A stretch of DNA of 64,000 nucleotides from Paenibacillus pinisoli (lineage in GTDB: Bacteria > Bacillota > Bacilli > Paenibacillales > Paenibacillaceae): the NCBI RefSeq assembly GCF_003605435.1, contig NZ_QXQB01000002.1, positions 1-64,000 on the forward strand, written 5' to 3'. Shown here one piece after another: positions 1-9,410 of the stretch; position 1 is the stretch's first letter; the number at the start of each line of letters is the position of its first letter. The notes under the pieces were generated by a model. The model searched no databases, was not told the DNA's origin, and saw only the letters and a list, made by a program, of their open reading frames with translations. The translations under genes and the position numbers were made by a program.

Positions 1-334
<334 letters not shown>

Positions 335-400
335 TTAGTTTGACTTGCTCAATAACGTTGTTGCTTTTCTATCAATTCCTTAGAATTAACAGGGCATTTT

Positions 401-429
401 CGCTCGTTGTTCAGTTTTCAAAGAACAAT
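401..429 (-). promoter_or_regulatory. rRNA leader boxA-like antitermination site
   Basis: The minus strand reads TGTTCTTTGAAAACTGAACA about 70-95 bases before the 16S start. This block is found in the leader of many Bacillus and Paenibacillus rRNA operons and resembles boxA, the Nus-factor antitermination element. Its position between the promoters and the 16S gene fits. Confidence 0.75.
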
Positions 430-453
430 CAAATTTCAGTGACAACGTTTGTT

Positions 454-482
454 ATCCTATCATATATCCCGTCATCGTGCAA
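454..482 (-). promoter_or_regulatory. rRNA operon promoter P2
   Basis: On the minus strand TTGCAC (477-482) and TAGGAT (454-459) are separated by 17 bases. This is the promoter-like pair nearest to the 16S gene and forms a tandem with P1 upstream, the usual arrangement for Firmicute rRNA operons. Confidence 0.6.
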
Positions 483-546
483 GCTTTTTTTCAAAATTTC
501 TTTTCGCTTCTCGTTGACGTCCGCCGTATTTCTCGGCCGGAATTAG

Positions 547-576
547 AATATACCATAGCCTATTTGAATTGGTCAA
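547..576 (-). promoter_or_regulatory. rRNA operon promoter P1
   Basis: On the minus strand TTGACC (571-576) and TATATT (547-552) are separated by 18 bases. It is the stronger of the two tandem promoters before the 16S gene. The 335-640 stretch holds these rRNA control signals and no convincing protein gene. Confidence 0.75.
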
Positions 577-640
577 GCACTTTTATAAAAAAACTTTACC
601 CGATTTATGATGAGATGAATCATGGCTGGACTGCGAACAT

Positions 641-678
641 AAAAAATACCCGCCAGCGCAATGCACACTGACGGGTTT
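641..678 (-). terminator. rho-independent terminator after the SLH/MBG gene
   Basis: Minus-strand arms ACCCGTCAGTG and CGCTGGCGGGT pair with a few G-U pairs and are followed by ATTTTTT. It lies just downstream of the stop at 707 and insulates the rRNA promoters from the surface-protein gene. Confidence 0.8.
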
Positions 679-706
679 TGTTTGAGGAAATCTAACTAAT
701 CCAGCT

Positions 707-3700
707 CTAAATATAGCCGAGCTTGCCGAGAAGACGGCTCAGCATTGCCGCCGCTTCCGCACGAGTCGCGGTATGTTGCGGGTTGAAATTGCAGGCATGA
801 TCTCCTTTAACAATACCTAATGCAAGCATTTGGTTTACAGCCTCTGCTGCCCAGCCCGATACGTCGTTCCAATCGTTCGGCAGCACAAATCCCTCTTGAA
901 TGGTTGAGTCGGAACGCCCGGAATAAGCGATGGCTCTCGCAATAATAACTGCCAACTGCTCTCTTGTGACAGCATCATTCGGACGGAAGCTTCCGTCTTC
1001 ATACCCCGTCACCAAGCCGGCTGATGCGGCAGACGCAACTGCCGCCTCGTACCATTGCCCGCCGATGTCGGATAGATCCGCCGATTGGTCCGCTTCGCCG
1101 ATTCCAAGCGCCCTGACCAACAACGCCGCCGTCTCCGCCCTGGTCAATGCTGTGCCCGGATCGAAGACGCCCGTTTCTTTTCCTTCAAAGATTAGCATGG
1201 AAGCCAGCTTCTCCGCTTCATGCTTGGCCCAATGATCTTGCATATCGGAGAAAGCTATTCGGTTTGCGATATTAACGTATATCCCGTCACTGTCGCCCGG
1301 TACAAGCGCATAGTCCAGCTCTCCAGTCTTGGCATAACGGACAGGAACATATTTCAGCTGCCTCAGCTGATCATTCCACAGGGCTACAATCTGACCGGTG
1401 GCATCAGTATTGTGTACCAAAATGTGCCGCTCCGCTTTGCCGCTTAATGGAACGATATGAGATCCAGTTCCATCAGCACTGCTCATAACCACCTTGAACT
1501 GAACTGGCGCGGACAAGAGTTCTGCACCGCGGGACTTCAACTCCGCAAGCAATGGATTACCCGCAACCGTCTCTCCAGCGTAAATCGCAAATTTGACTTG
1601 TGTGCCGTCCTTGCCTGAATATTGCTTGGCTGCGGCAGCCGCTAGATCGGAGAGCGGCAGTTTCATCATGCCTCCAGCCATTCTCACTTTAACGGCAAGC
1701 GAGGCATTCATTTCAAGAAGTTCATTCACCGTTTCCCCGCTCAGCTCAAAATAGCCCTTGGCTGTATGATTTCCGATTGCCAACAAACCGGAATTTACTT
1801 CAGAATACGGGAAGCTTATCCGTTCCTTTTGATTGTTCTCGTTTACAAAATCAATGTATGCGCCGGGTTGCGGCTCTACAGGCGGCATCGAGACTACCGG
1901 GTCCTTCCTGGCGATTGTAAGTTGATACATTGCCCGATAGGTTGTCTGATTCGCATCGACTGCAGCTTCCAGCGTGACGACAGAGTCGCCAGCCGAATAC
2001 ACCGGCCGATGCACCTCGCCAGTTGCCGCATCAAGCAAGCTGTTATCCGAAGAAGTCCAGCGGATAGGACGGTTTGCAGCATCCATACCCGGCAGACCGA
2101 TATTCGATTTCACGGAATTAGCTGTATCTCCAGAGGCAAGCACCGGCTCAGGAGCCCCATAGACCGTCAGTTTACCCGTCTCCATTATAATCTCGTAATT
2201 ATTCAAGCGATTCAGCGGATCCGCCAGCTGTGCGGTAATGTCATACTCCCCTGCAGGGCTGTCTTCTTCCGCTGACGTTCCATATTGAGCTGTAATGGAA
2301 TCACCTGCTGCAACGCCTGTAAGACTCCCTTTAAGCGGCGGGTTCGCGTGGTCGGCCCAGCGCGATACCGGGTCGGTTGTAACACGCAGCTCGGCTTTTG
2401 TTACCGTTAGCTCGCCCTCATCAATTGTAACGGCATAATTAGGAAGAACATTATCCGGATCTGACAAGGAAGGCACGATCCGATATGTTCCCGCTGGACT
2501 TGATGCGATTGCTGATGTCGAGTAGGCTGCGCGCAAGGTATCGTTATTCACAAGACCAGATATAGAGCCTGTTAAAACAGGGTTGGGCTGTCCGTAAACC
2601 CGAATTTGATCCGCCGCAGTAACGGTTAGAGGCACTGGCGTTACGCTTAATGTCCCCAGCGAATAGGTAATGGTATACTTTGTTGAATTCAAACCGCCGA
2701 TCGTTATATTGTAGTTGCCGACTGGACTGGATGCATGAGCGGCAGTCGAATATACCGGTTGACCAATGGAAGCAGCCGTGTCCCAAGCCATCAGACCGCT
2801 AAAGCTGGCACTAAAGTTCCCATTAGGAGATCCATATGGCCTCGATACATCATTAGGCGTTACCGTAAGCGGGGCTTTGTTGACCGTAAGCGTAGTCACA
2901 TATTCCGCTGCCGAATAAGGATTAGATGCCGGTAATGACAGTTTAAGCGGATAGGTGCCCGCAGTCAGCCGCAGAGAATAACTTCCTGCAGCCTTCCCCG
3001 ATGCATTTGTTGTCACGTAACCGATCGAATTTCCATCAATGGATATCTGAACTCTCTTATCTGCAAGAGGGCCTTCCGGAGTTGAGAGCTCCGCTGATAT
3101 GATAACGGATTGACCATATGTGCCGGTTATGGGCAAGGCTGTAAGCGAGGTTGTATAATCCCTTTGCTCAGGGCCGACATAAGTGGCAAAGCCCATATCA
3201 TAATCGTCAAACCACTCCGGGGCACGATAGGCTTTCCCACCTGCGTATACATCGGTGGTATACGTCTTCCACACCGTCTGTGGTGAATCACCGATGGAAG
3301 ACGTCAAGAACATCGTATACTGCTGACCTGCCTGCACCTGTGCCGGAAGAGTGAAGAACACGCTCGTCCAGCCACCTGGATTATAAGGAATCGTGCTGCT
3401 GCTGAATGTCGCCGAAGCAAGCGCCGGTCCGGTAATGCTTTGCCCTGCATAGATTCTCAGCGTAAACACAATGTTCGGGTTCCCGTAATCTACCATGTAC
3501 AAATCGATCCGATTCAAATATCCGGACGTTCCGGCAGTAAAGCTTTGAGCCATTCCATGTGCCCGAAAAGTACCCTCTGGTTCCCCTGCTCCGGACGTTT
3601 GGTCCATCAAATCGGCAGCCGCCGCCAATTCTGGCAGCGCAGCAAGCACCGGTACAAGCGCAAGCATTGCTGCCAGCAACACCTGTACCGCTCCCAGAGC

Positions 3701-3733
3701 AATCCGACTTTGAAACGTTTTGTTTTTATTCAT
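707..3733 (-). CDS. secreted S-layer homology protein with MBG repeats
   Basis: The product (1008 residues from the chosen start) begins MNKNKTFQ with a hydrophobic signal peptide ending near an A-A-A site. A beta-rich N-terminal region (about 40-180) and an Ig-like part come next. About three MBG-type repeats follow (about 290-560), each opening with a pattern like LTVT..D..R.YG.PNP and closing near YxIT. The C-terminus carries three SLH domains (about 825-1005), with motifs such as FSDMQDHWAK, GYEDGSFRPNDAVTREQ and TRAEAAAMLSRLL. SLH domains anchor proteins to pyruvylated secondary cell-wall polymers, so this should be a surface protein; its ligand is unknown. An upstream in-frame ATG (3781) is possible, but GAGGGA before 3733 and the signal peptide favour this start. 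Confidence 0.9.
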   Translation of the reverse strand: MNKNKTFQSRIALGAVQVLLAAMLALVPVLAALPELAAAADLMDQTSGAGEPEGTFRAHGMAQSFTAGTSGYLNRIDLYMVDYGNPNIVFTLRIYAGQSITGPALASATFSSSTIPYNPGGWTSVFFTLPAQVQAGQQYTMFLTSSIGDSPQTVWKTYTTDVYAGGKAYRAPEWFDDYDMGFATYVGPEQRDYTTSLTALPITGTYGQSVIISAELSTPEGPLADKRVQISIDGNSIGYVTTNASGKAAGSYSLRLTAGTYPLKLSLPASNPYSAAEYVTTLTVNKAPLTVTPNDVSRPYGSPNGNFSASFSGLMAWDTAASIGQPVYSTAAHASSPVGNYNITIGGLNSTKYTITYSLGTLSVTPVPLTVTAADQIRVYGQPNPVLTGSISGLVNNDTLRAAYSTSAIASSPAGTYRIVPSLSDPDNVLPNYAVTIDEGELTVTKAELRVTTDPVSRWADHANPPLKGSLTGVAAGDSITAQYGTSAEEDSPAGEYDITAQLADPLNRLNNYEIIMETGKLTVYGAPEPVLASGDTANSVKSNIGLPGMDAANRPIRWTSSDNSLLDAATGEVHRPVYSAGDSVVTLEAAVDANQTTYRAMYQLTIARKDPVVSMPPVEPQPGAYIDFVNENNQKERISFPYSEVNSGLLAIGNHTAKGYFELSGETVNELLEMNASLAVKVRMAGGMMKLPLSDLAAAAAKQYSGKDGTQVKFAIYAGETVAGNPLLAELKSRGAELLSAPVQFKVVMSSADGTGSHIVPLSGKAERHILVHNTDATGQIVALWNDQLRQLKYVPVRYAKTGELDYALVPGDSDGIYVNIANRIAFSDMQDHWAKHEAEKLASMLIFEGKETGVFDPGTALTRAETAALLVRALGIGEADQSADLSDIGGQWYEAAVASAASAGLVTGYEDGSFRPNDAVTREQLAVIIARAIAYSGRSDSTIQEGFVLPNDWNDVSGWAAEAVNQMLALGIVKGDHACNFNPQHTATRAEAAAMLSRLLGKLGYI

Positions 3734-3823
3734 GCTAATCCAGTCCCTCTTTCTGTCCCACAGTGTCTCTTCATTTTTCAATGTAATATGTATTCCAAAC
3801 GCCTTTTTACTTTATCATTTCTA

Positions 3824-3853
3824 AGGCTATAAGCCTATTAACAAAAGTTAATA
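3824..3853. promoter_or_regulatory. two abutting short palindromes between divergent genes
   Basis: AGGCT-ATA-AGCCT (3824-3836) is followed directly by TATTAAC-AAAA-GTTAATA (3836-3853). They sit between the divergent SLH/MBG and glutaminase genes, upstream of the glutaminase promoter. They could be operators for either gene; no regulator is recognised. Confidence 0.35.
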
Positions 3854-3894
3854 TTTTCTTTGCAAAAATGGTGCGGCGATTCGCATCCCCGTTG

Positions 3895-3924
3895 TTGTAA
3901 CAGGGATGCCCAATCCGATATAAT
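3895..3924 (+). promoter_or_regulatory. glutaminase promoter
   Basis: TTGTAA (3895-3900) and a perfect TATAAT (3919-3924) are separated by 18 bases, followed about 33 bases later by the glutaminase start codon and its RBS. Confidence 0.6.
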
Positions 3925-3956
3925 TTCTGAAAAAGCGTACCTAAGGAGTGAAGACG

Positions 3957-4913
3957 GTGTCCCAAGCACATCGCCATGAATCAGAGCTTGAAATGCTGCA
4001 GCGGCAGCTGCCCCTATGGCTGGCAGCCAGCAAAGAGCAGTGCCTGCAAGGAAAGGTCGCTTCCTACATACCCGAATTGTCAAAGGCGCCGCAAGAAGCG
4101 CTGGGGATCCATATTATCGATCGGGAAGGCCGTTCCGTCACTGCAGGCGATTGCGGCCTCACATTCACCATGCAGAGCATATCCAAAGTATTCACCCTCC
4201 TCCTTGCGCTGATGGACAACGGAGAAGATGTCGTATTCGATAAGGTAGGCATGGAGCCGACGGGCGACAACTTCAACTCCATGCTCAAGCTTGAGCTTGT
4301 TCAGCCCGGCATTCCGTTCAATCCGTTAATCAATGCGGGAGCTATCGCAATCTCTTCCCTTATTGCTGGAGGCAGCTCCGGAGAGAAGTCGGAGCGAACG
4401 CTGCAATTTTTCCGAAAGCTGGCACGGAATGACTCGCTGGATTATGATATGGCCGTCTATCGCTCAGAGGCCGAATCGGCGGACCTTAACCGCTCTATGG
4501 CCTACTTTCTGAAAGACAACGGCGTTCTTAAGGGCAAAGTCGACGATGTGCTGGATGTCTATTTCCGCCATTGCTCTATAGGCGTCACATGCGCAGATCT
4601 CGCTCGAATGGCGCTTGTTCTGGCGTATAACGGCACCGATCCGATAACTGGCGTGAATCTCGTTCCGAGACGGTATGTGCAAATCGCCAAAACTTTTATG
4701 GTGACTTGCGGCATGTACAATGCCTCCGGCGAATTCGCCATTGAAGTCGGACTGCCTGCCAAGAGCGGCGTAGCCGGCGGCATTCTGACCATGGTACCAG
4801 GCCGCTATGGCATCGGAGTCGTAGGCCCCTCACTGAACCCGAAGGGCAATAGCATTGCAGGGGTTCATCTGCTTGAGACTCTTTCCAAGGAGATGGATTG
4901 GAGCTTGTTCTAA
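3957..4913 (+). CDS. glsA: glutaminase
   Basis: Serine-dependent glutaminase of the beta-lactamase fold, converting glutamine to glutamate and ammonia in the cytoplasm. The S-x-x-K catalytic pair is seen as QSISK at residues 74-77, and the conserved NPLINAGAI block is present. Total length of 318 residues is normal for the family. Two GTG codons are close together: the upstream one (3948) lies inside the AAGGAGTG ribosome binding site, so the GTG at 3957, six bases after it, is chosen. The gene is single, with its own promoter and terminator. It adds a glutamine-degrading enzyme to a window that also carries glnA, but the two are far apart. Confidence 0.95.
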   Translation: MSQAHRHESELEMLQRQLPLWLAASKEQCLQGKVASYIPELSKAPQEALGIHIIDREGRSVTAGDCGLTFTMQSISKVFTLLLALMDNGEDVVFDKVGMEPTGDNFNSMLKLELVQPGIPFNPLINAGAIAISSLIAGGSSGEKSERTLQFFRKLARNDSLDYDMAVYRSEAESADLNRSMAYFLKDNGVLKGKVDDVLDVYFRHCSIGVTCADLARMALVLAYNGTDPITGVNLVPRRYVQIAKTFMVTCGMYNASGEFAIEVGLPAKSGVAGGILTMVPGRYGIGVVGPSLNPKGNSIAGVHLLETLSKEMDWSLF

Positions 4914-4931
4914 ATTAAGCGAAACGCAAAC

Positions 4932-4977
4932 AAGGGCTGTGAGCCAGCAATAGATATTGCTGGGCCACGGCCCTTTA
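4932..4977 (+). terminator. terminator after glsA
   Basis: A nearly perfect 20-base-pair hairpin: AAGGGCTGTGAGCCAGCAAT pairs with its downstream partner ending GGCCCTTT, around an AGAT loop. The T-tract is short. It lies between convergent genes and may also serve the minus-strand DUF1232 gene. Confidence 0.75.
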
Positions 4978-5031
4978 TAGTTCCATTACTCCCTCGTCCG
5001 GAGATGCATGGTTACCCTTGTTGAGCGCCTG

Positions 5032-5517
5032 CTACGTCCGAGTGATGACTTTAAAATCACGATTAATGGCAAAAAACTGCTCTGCCCGCTCCCGGTGCTC
5101 GTCCGTTATCTGGCTGCTGAGCGCTTTGTATGCCAGCAATACAGCTGTCGCATCGTCCGCGAAGCCTGCAACCGGCACGAAGTCCGGAATGAGGTCAATC
5201 GGCAGAATCCAGTAAGCCAATGCGCCAATGGCCGTTGCTTTGGCCTTCATCGGCGTCGCCGGATCAGTCGCGCAATAATAGAGCGTCACCACTTCCCTAG
5301 CAAAAGGAACCTTCGACGCATAACGCTTCACCTTGCCCCAGAAGCCTTCCTGCACATACTTCTCTTGCTGATTATAATCGCCGATTTTGCCGGCCCACTT
5401 CTGGATATCCTTCTCCTCCAGCTGCTCCGCCTCGACATTCCCCGCTGCAGGCTGCTCCGCGCTGTCCGGTGCATCCCGGAGTTCCTCAGCTTGTCCCTCT
5501 TGATCTGGTCGTTCCAT
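5032..5517 (-). CDS. DUF1232 (YkvA-type) membrane protein
   Basis: 161 residues. The first 50 are acidic, glutamine- and alanine-rich and probably disordered. The remainder carries the DUF1232 signature: a helix around YYCATDPATPMKAKA, then ALAYWILPIDLIPDF and VPVAGFADDATAVLLAYKAL. The family motif DLIPDF is intact. The function of these small membrane-associated proteins is not established. A strong AAGGAGG precedes the ATG. It lies 80 bases after the ABC exporter pair on the same strand and could be co-transcribed with it. Confidence 0.85.
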   Translation of the reverse strand: MERPDQEGQAEELRDAPDSAEQPAAGNVEAEQLEEKDIQKWAGKIGDYNQQEKYVQEGFWGKVKRYASKVPFAREVVTLYYCATDPATPMKAKATAIGALAYWILPIDLIPDFVPVAGFADDATAVLLAYKALSSQITDEHRERAEQFFAINRDFKVITRT

Positions 5518-5597
5518 CTGATAGCCTCCTTGAAGCTTATGTTAACCATTAATACTGCATAGGTGAAAAAACGTTTCAATTGCAAATCAGACTCCGG

Positions 5598-7427
5598 CTA
5601 AGTCAGCACAACCTGGCCATTCACCAGCTTGCTGTAGAAGCCGTCCCGAACCAGCAGCTCGTCATGTGCGCCGCTCTCCGTAACCTTGCCGTCCTGCAGG
5701 ACGATAATCCGGTCCGCTGTCTGTATCGTATTGAGCCGATGCGCAATGACAAAGCTGGTCCTTCCTTTCATTAACCGCTGCAGCGCCTCTTGAATTTTTA
5801 TTTCCGTAACGGTATCGATGCTGCTCGTCGCCTCATCCAATACGAGAATAGCAGGGTCCGCCAATATCGCTCTCGCGATCGCAATGAGCTGCTTCTGTCC
5901 TTGGCTGATCCCGCCGCCATCCGGCTTAAGCTTTGCGCCATAGCCGCCGGGAAGCCGCATAATAAACGAATGCGCATTGGCAAGCTTCGCAGCTTCCTCC
6001 ACCTCTTCATCCGCGGCATCAAGCTTGCCGTAACGTATGTTATCCCGTATCGTTCCTTCGAACAGGAACGGATCCTGCAAAACAAAAGCCATATGGGCGC
6101 GCAAGCTGTCGCGCCGGATTCCGCTTGCAGGAAGGCCGTCAATCCGGATGGACCCGGCCGATGGCTCATAAAATCTGCATAGCAATCCGATAATCGTAGA
6201 TTTCCCCGCTCCCGTCGGACCTACGAATGCGACAGTCTCGCCAGGCTCCGCTTCAAAGCTGATATGGCGCAATATGGGGTGGCCTTCCTGATAAGCAAAA
6301 GAAACGCCGCGAAACTCCACCCGACCCTCCATCCGCTCCAGCACGGCCGCCTCGCTCTCATCCGCAGCTTCCACCGGTTCATCCATAATTTGAAAAACGC
6401 GCTCTGCTCCCGCCATCGCTGACAAAAGCGTATTCCATTGATTGGCCAGATCATTGAGCGGCCGTGTGAACTGGCGGGAAAACTCGGCGAAGATCATAAT
6501 CGTACCGACGGTAACCCCATGCCCGCCGATCACGAGGAGCGCGCCTACCCCAACAATGAGCGCAAAGCTGAAGTTGTTCAGTCCGTTCATCAGCTTCGGA
6601 ATAAAGCCGGAGATGGCCTGCGCCCAGAAGCCGGACTCATGAATCCGTTTATTGCGTTCATGAAAGGCTCTCGTGACAACCTCTTCACGTGAAAAAGCTT
6701 TAATGATCCGCTGCCCGGACAACGTTTCTTCGACAAAACCGTTCAGATCGCCGATATTGCGCTGCTGTTCTCTGAATAAACGGCTCGTACGGCTTGTAAT
6801 CCACTTCATGCCAAATACCATAAGCGGTATGACCAGGAAGGTAAGCAGCGTAAGCAGCGGACTGAGCGACAGCATGACGCCGACAATGCCGACCAGCAGC
6901 AGGACGCTTGATACAAGCTGAATGAATGAGCTGTTTAATGACGAGCTGACATTCTCGATATCATTCGTAACACGGCTCATTAATTCACCATGCTGGCGCC
7001 TAGCGAAGAACGGAATCGGCAGCTTATGCAGATGAGCGAACAGATCGCGGCGCATCCCGCGAACCGTCTCTTGCGCAACTCCAATCATCCATATGTTTTG
7101 CAGCCACATCGTCCATGCATGCAGACCGTACACGACAGCCATGCCAAGCAGGAAAGGAACGAAGCCCGTATTTCGCTCCTCTATGAATCTATCAATTGCC
7201 GTTCCGGCCAAATAGGGGCCGAGCAGAGACAATACCGTGCTGAATACGATCATAGCGAATACAGCCGCAAGCTTCGTACGGTGATACGCCACATATCGCC
7301 AAATCCGCTTCAGCGTGCCGGATGCATCCTTTGCCTTCGCTTGTTTCTTCTTGCCTGCATCGCCAGCGCCTTGGGCAAGCGCCTTCGGAGGTTCATAACG
7401 GAATGGCTCCTTTAACGGTTCAAGCAT
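5598..7427 (-). CDS. ABC exporter half, catalytic subunit of a heterodimer
   Basis: About 609 residues: a six-helix exporter membrane domain (about 50-350) followed by a nucleotide-binding domain with Walker A GPTGAGKS, Walker B LVLDEATSSID (catalytic Glu present) and switch His (VIAHRL). The signature motif is altered to ISQGQ instead of LSGGQ. Together with the partner upstream, whose Walker B and switch residues are changed, this predicts one normal and one degenerate ATP site, as in BmrCD- and TM287/288-type heterodimers. The longest frame starts at GTG 7436, too close to the RBS; ATG 7427 fits better and overlaps the partner gene by 8 bases. It resembles B. subtilis YfiC; the substrate is unknown, probably a drug or lipid. 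Confidence 0.9.
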   Translation of the reverse strand: MLEPLKEPFRYEPPKALAQGAGDAGKKKQAKAKDASGTLKRIWRYVAYHRTKLAAVFAMIVFSTVLSLLGPYLAGTAIDRFIEERNTGFVPFLLGMAVVYGLHAWTMWLQNIWMIGVAQETVRGMRRDLFAHLHKLPIPFFARRQHGELMSRVTNDIENVSSSLNSSFIQLVSSVLLLVGIVGVMLSLSPLLTLLTFLVIPLMVFGMKWITSRTSRLFREQQRNIGDLNGFVEETLSGQRIIKAFSREEVVTRAFHERNKRIHESGFWAQAISGFIPKLMNGLNNFSFALIVGVGALLVIGGHGVTVGTIMIFAEFSRQFTRPLNDLANQWNTLLSAMAGAERVFQIMDEPVEAADESEAAVLERMEGRVEFRGVSFAYQEGHPILRHISFEAEPGETVAFVGPTGAGKSTIIGLLCRFYEPSAGSIRIDGLPASGIRRDSLRAHMAFVLQDPFLFEGTIRDNIRYGKLDAADEEVEEAAKLANAHSFIMRLPGGYGAKLKPDGGGISQGQKQLIAIARAILADPAILVLDEATSSIDTVTEIKIQEALQRLMKGRTSFVIAHRLNTIQTADRIIVLQDGKVTESGAHDELLVRDGFYSKLVNGQVVLT

Positions 7428-9147
7428 GCGCCGCACCCGCCTTTCCAGATTGAGATTGGCAGATCTTCCTATATAACGGGGACTGCTGCTTTAATTCTGT
7501 ATGGGAGCCGCTTGCCAGAAGCCGGCCGTCATCGAGGAGGAGAATCCGGTCCGAATTAGCTGTCGAGCTCACCTTCTGCGTCACGAGAAGCGTCGTGCAA
7601 TTCATCGCTTTGAGCGCATCGAGCAAAGCCGCCTCCGTCCGGACATCCAGCGCGCTGGTGCAATCATCCAGGAGAAGAATAGCCGGCTTGCGCACAAGCG
7701 CCCTTGCAATGGTCAGCCTCTGCTTCTGGCCGCCCGACAAATTCACGCCCATCTGCCCGATAACGGTATCATATTGATTCGGGAACCTCATAATCGTCTC
7801 ATGGATTTGCGCCAGCTTGGCCGCCTCGATAATCTCCTCCATTGTAGCCTCTTCCTTGCCCACGCGGATATTGTCCGCCACCGTACCTGAGAACAGCACA
7901 ATGTCCTGCGGGACGTAACCGATCGCTCTGCGCAAGCTCTCCATCTTCAACCCTTCATGATCTTGCCCGTCAATAGATACGCTGCCCTCTGCCGTATCAT
8001 AAAACCGCGGAATCAGCTGAAGCAGCGTCGACTTGCCGGAGCCTGTAGCTCCCATAATAGCAAGCGTCTCGCCAGGCAATGCGCGGAAGGATATATCGCT
8101 TAGAATCGGTTCCTCCGTATCCGGATAACGGAAGGTGACATGGTCGAATGAGATCTCTCCCGCAATAGAGGAGCGAGCAGGTGCAGCCTCTCCATCCTTT
8201 AATGAGGCATCTGTAACCAGCACCTCTTCGATCCGCTCCGAAGAAGCTTTTGCTTTGGAGAAATTAACAACAATCATGGAGATCAAAGAAAATACGCCTA
8301 ATGTGCGCGTCGCATAATTCACTATGGCGACTATTTCGCCCACAGATGCGCTGCCTGCTTCGAGCTGCACCTTCCCGAACCAAAGCACCGCGATAATGCC
8401 CGCATTCATGACCAGAAGAATAACCGGCGTCGTCATCTCTGTGAGCCGCAGCGCCGCGACCGTCCGGTCCATCAGCTCCCCGCTGGACTTGTCGAATCTG
8501 CCTCTCTCATGCTTCATCCGCACAAATACGCGGATCAAGCGCATGCCGATCAGGTTTTGCTGCATGATCGCATTCACCCGGTCGAGCTTCTGCTGGACAG
8601 AGCGGAACAGCTTCTCCCCCCTCTTCATGACCAGGTAAAGGAAGAGGGCGAGAAACGGGATCGATCCCGCAAACCATAAAGCCAGCTGCCAGTTCACGAC
8701 AAACGCCATAATTACGCTTCCTACAATAAATAGCGGAGCGCGCAGCATAATTCGGAGCCCCATGAACACCGTATTTTGCAATTGAACAATGTCATTGGTC
8801 AGCCTTGTAATTAAGGAAGATTCGGGAAAGCTATTAAAGTTGGCAAAGGAAAAGGACTGAATCTTCCCATACAGCTTCTCCCGCAGGTCAAAGCCGAAGC
8901 TCTGGCTTACATGAGCGGCATAGAAGGAGCTTAATATCCCGACCGCAAATGCCGCTGCAGAACAGAGCAGCAGAATGCCGCCCCACAAGAAGACGACTTC
9001 CGTGTCGCGTGTCTGTATGCCCTCGTCAATCATTTTCGCCATAATATAGGGCTGGAACAGCTCAACAAGAAGCTCCGTCAGCATAAGCGCCAGCGCAAGG
9101 ATCGCAGCCGCCCGGTATCGTTTCAAATAAGAAAATACAGTTCTCAT
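7420..9147 (-). CDS. ABC exporter half, subunit with degenerate ATP site
   Basis: 575 residues with an N-terminal six-helix membrane domain and a C-terminal ATPase domain. Walker A (GATGSGKS) and signature (LSGGQKQRL) are canonical, but Walker B reads LLLDDCTSALD, with Asp where the catalytic Glu belongs, and the switch-loop His is replaced by Gln (LLVTQKVSS). This is the pattern of the non-hydrolysing subunit in heterodimeric exporters. The gene overlaps the following partner and is translated first. It resembles B. subtilis YfiB. A GGAGAGGA ribosome site precedes the ATG. Confidence 0.9.
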   Translation of the reverse strand: MRTVFSYLKRYRAAAILALALMLTELLVELFQPYIMAKMIDEGIQTRDTEVVFLWGGILLLCSAAAFAVGILSSFYAAHVSQSFGFDLREKLYGKIQSFSFANFNSFPESSLITRLTNDIVQLQNTVFMGLRIMLRAPLFIVGSVIMAFVVNWQLALWFAGSIPFLALFLYLVMKRGEKLFRSVQQKLDRVNAIMQQNLIGMRLIRVFVRMKHERGRFDKSSGELMDRTVAALRLTEMTTPVILLVMNAGIIAVLWFGKVQLEAGSASVGEIVAIVNYATRTLGVFSLISMIVVNFSKAKASSERIEEVLVTDASLKDGEAAPARSSIAGEISFDHVTFRYPDTEEPILSDISFRALPGETLAIMGATGSGKSTLLQLIPRFYDTAEGSVSIDGQDHEGLKMESLRRAIGYVPQDIVLFSGTVADNIRVGKEEATMEEIIEAAKLAQIHETIMRFPNQYDTVIGQMGVNLSGGQKQRLTIARALVRKPAILLLDDCTSALDVRTEAALLDALKAMNCTTLLVTQKVSSTANSDRILLLDDGRLLASGSHTELKQQSPLYRKICQSQSGKAGAAHA

Positions 9148-9318
9148 TGCTCAAGCGTCCTCTCCGGCACCATCCCATGATGTCCCATTTAGTTTCCATA
9201 TACATGTATTATTATAATGCCTTCCGGACAAAAATGGCATGAAACTATCCGCTATGTTGGGATGAGGGATACTAAATCCATATTCTAGGGATAAATTCCT
9301 ACTTTGCTCCTAAAATGA

Positions 9319-9347
9319 TTGAGGACATCCATCGTTTAGACTACTAT
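9319..9347 (+). promoter_or_regulatory. promoter of the GGDEF gene
   Basis: TTGAGG (9319-9324) and TACTAT (9342-9347) are separated by 17 bases and lie about 65 bases before the start codon. Confidence 0.5.
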
Positions 9348-9410
9348 AGTACTAGATAAGCTACTGGAATCAAGGACTATCGCCCTTACTACATGGCAGG
9401 AGTTGAGATT

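Noticed and set aside
9181..9240. Promoter of the heterodimeric ABC exporter using TATAAT near 9213
   Set aside because: The TATAAT lacks a -35 box at acceptable distance on the minus strand, and the TTGTCC present leads to a poor -10 sequence.
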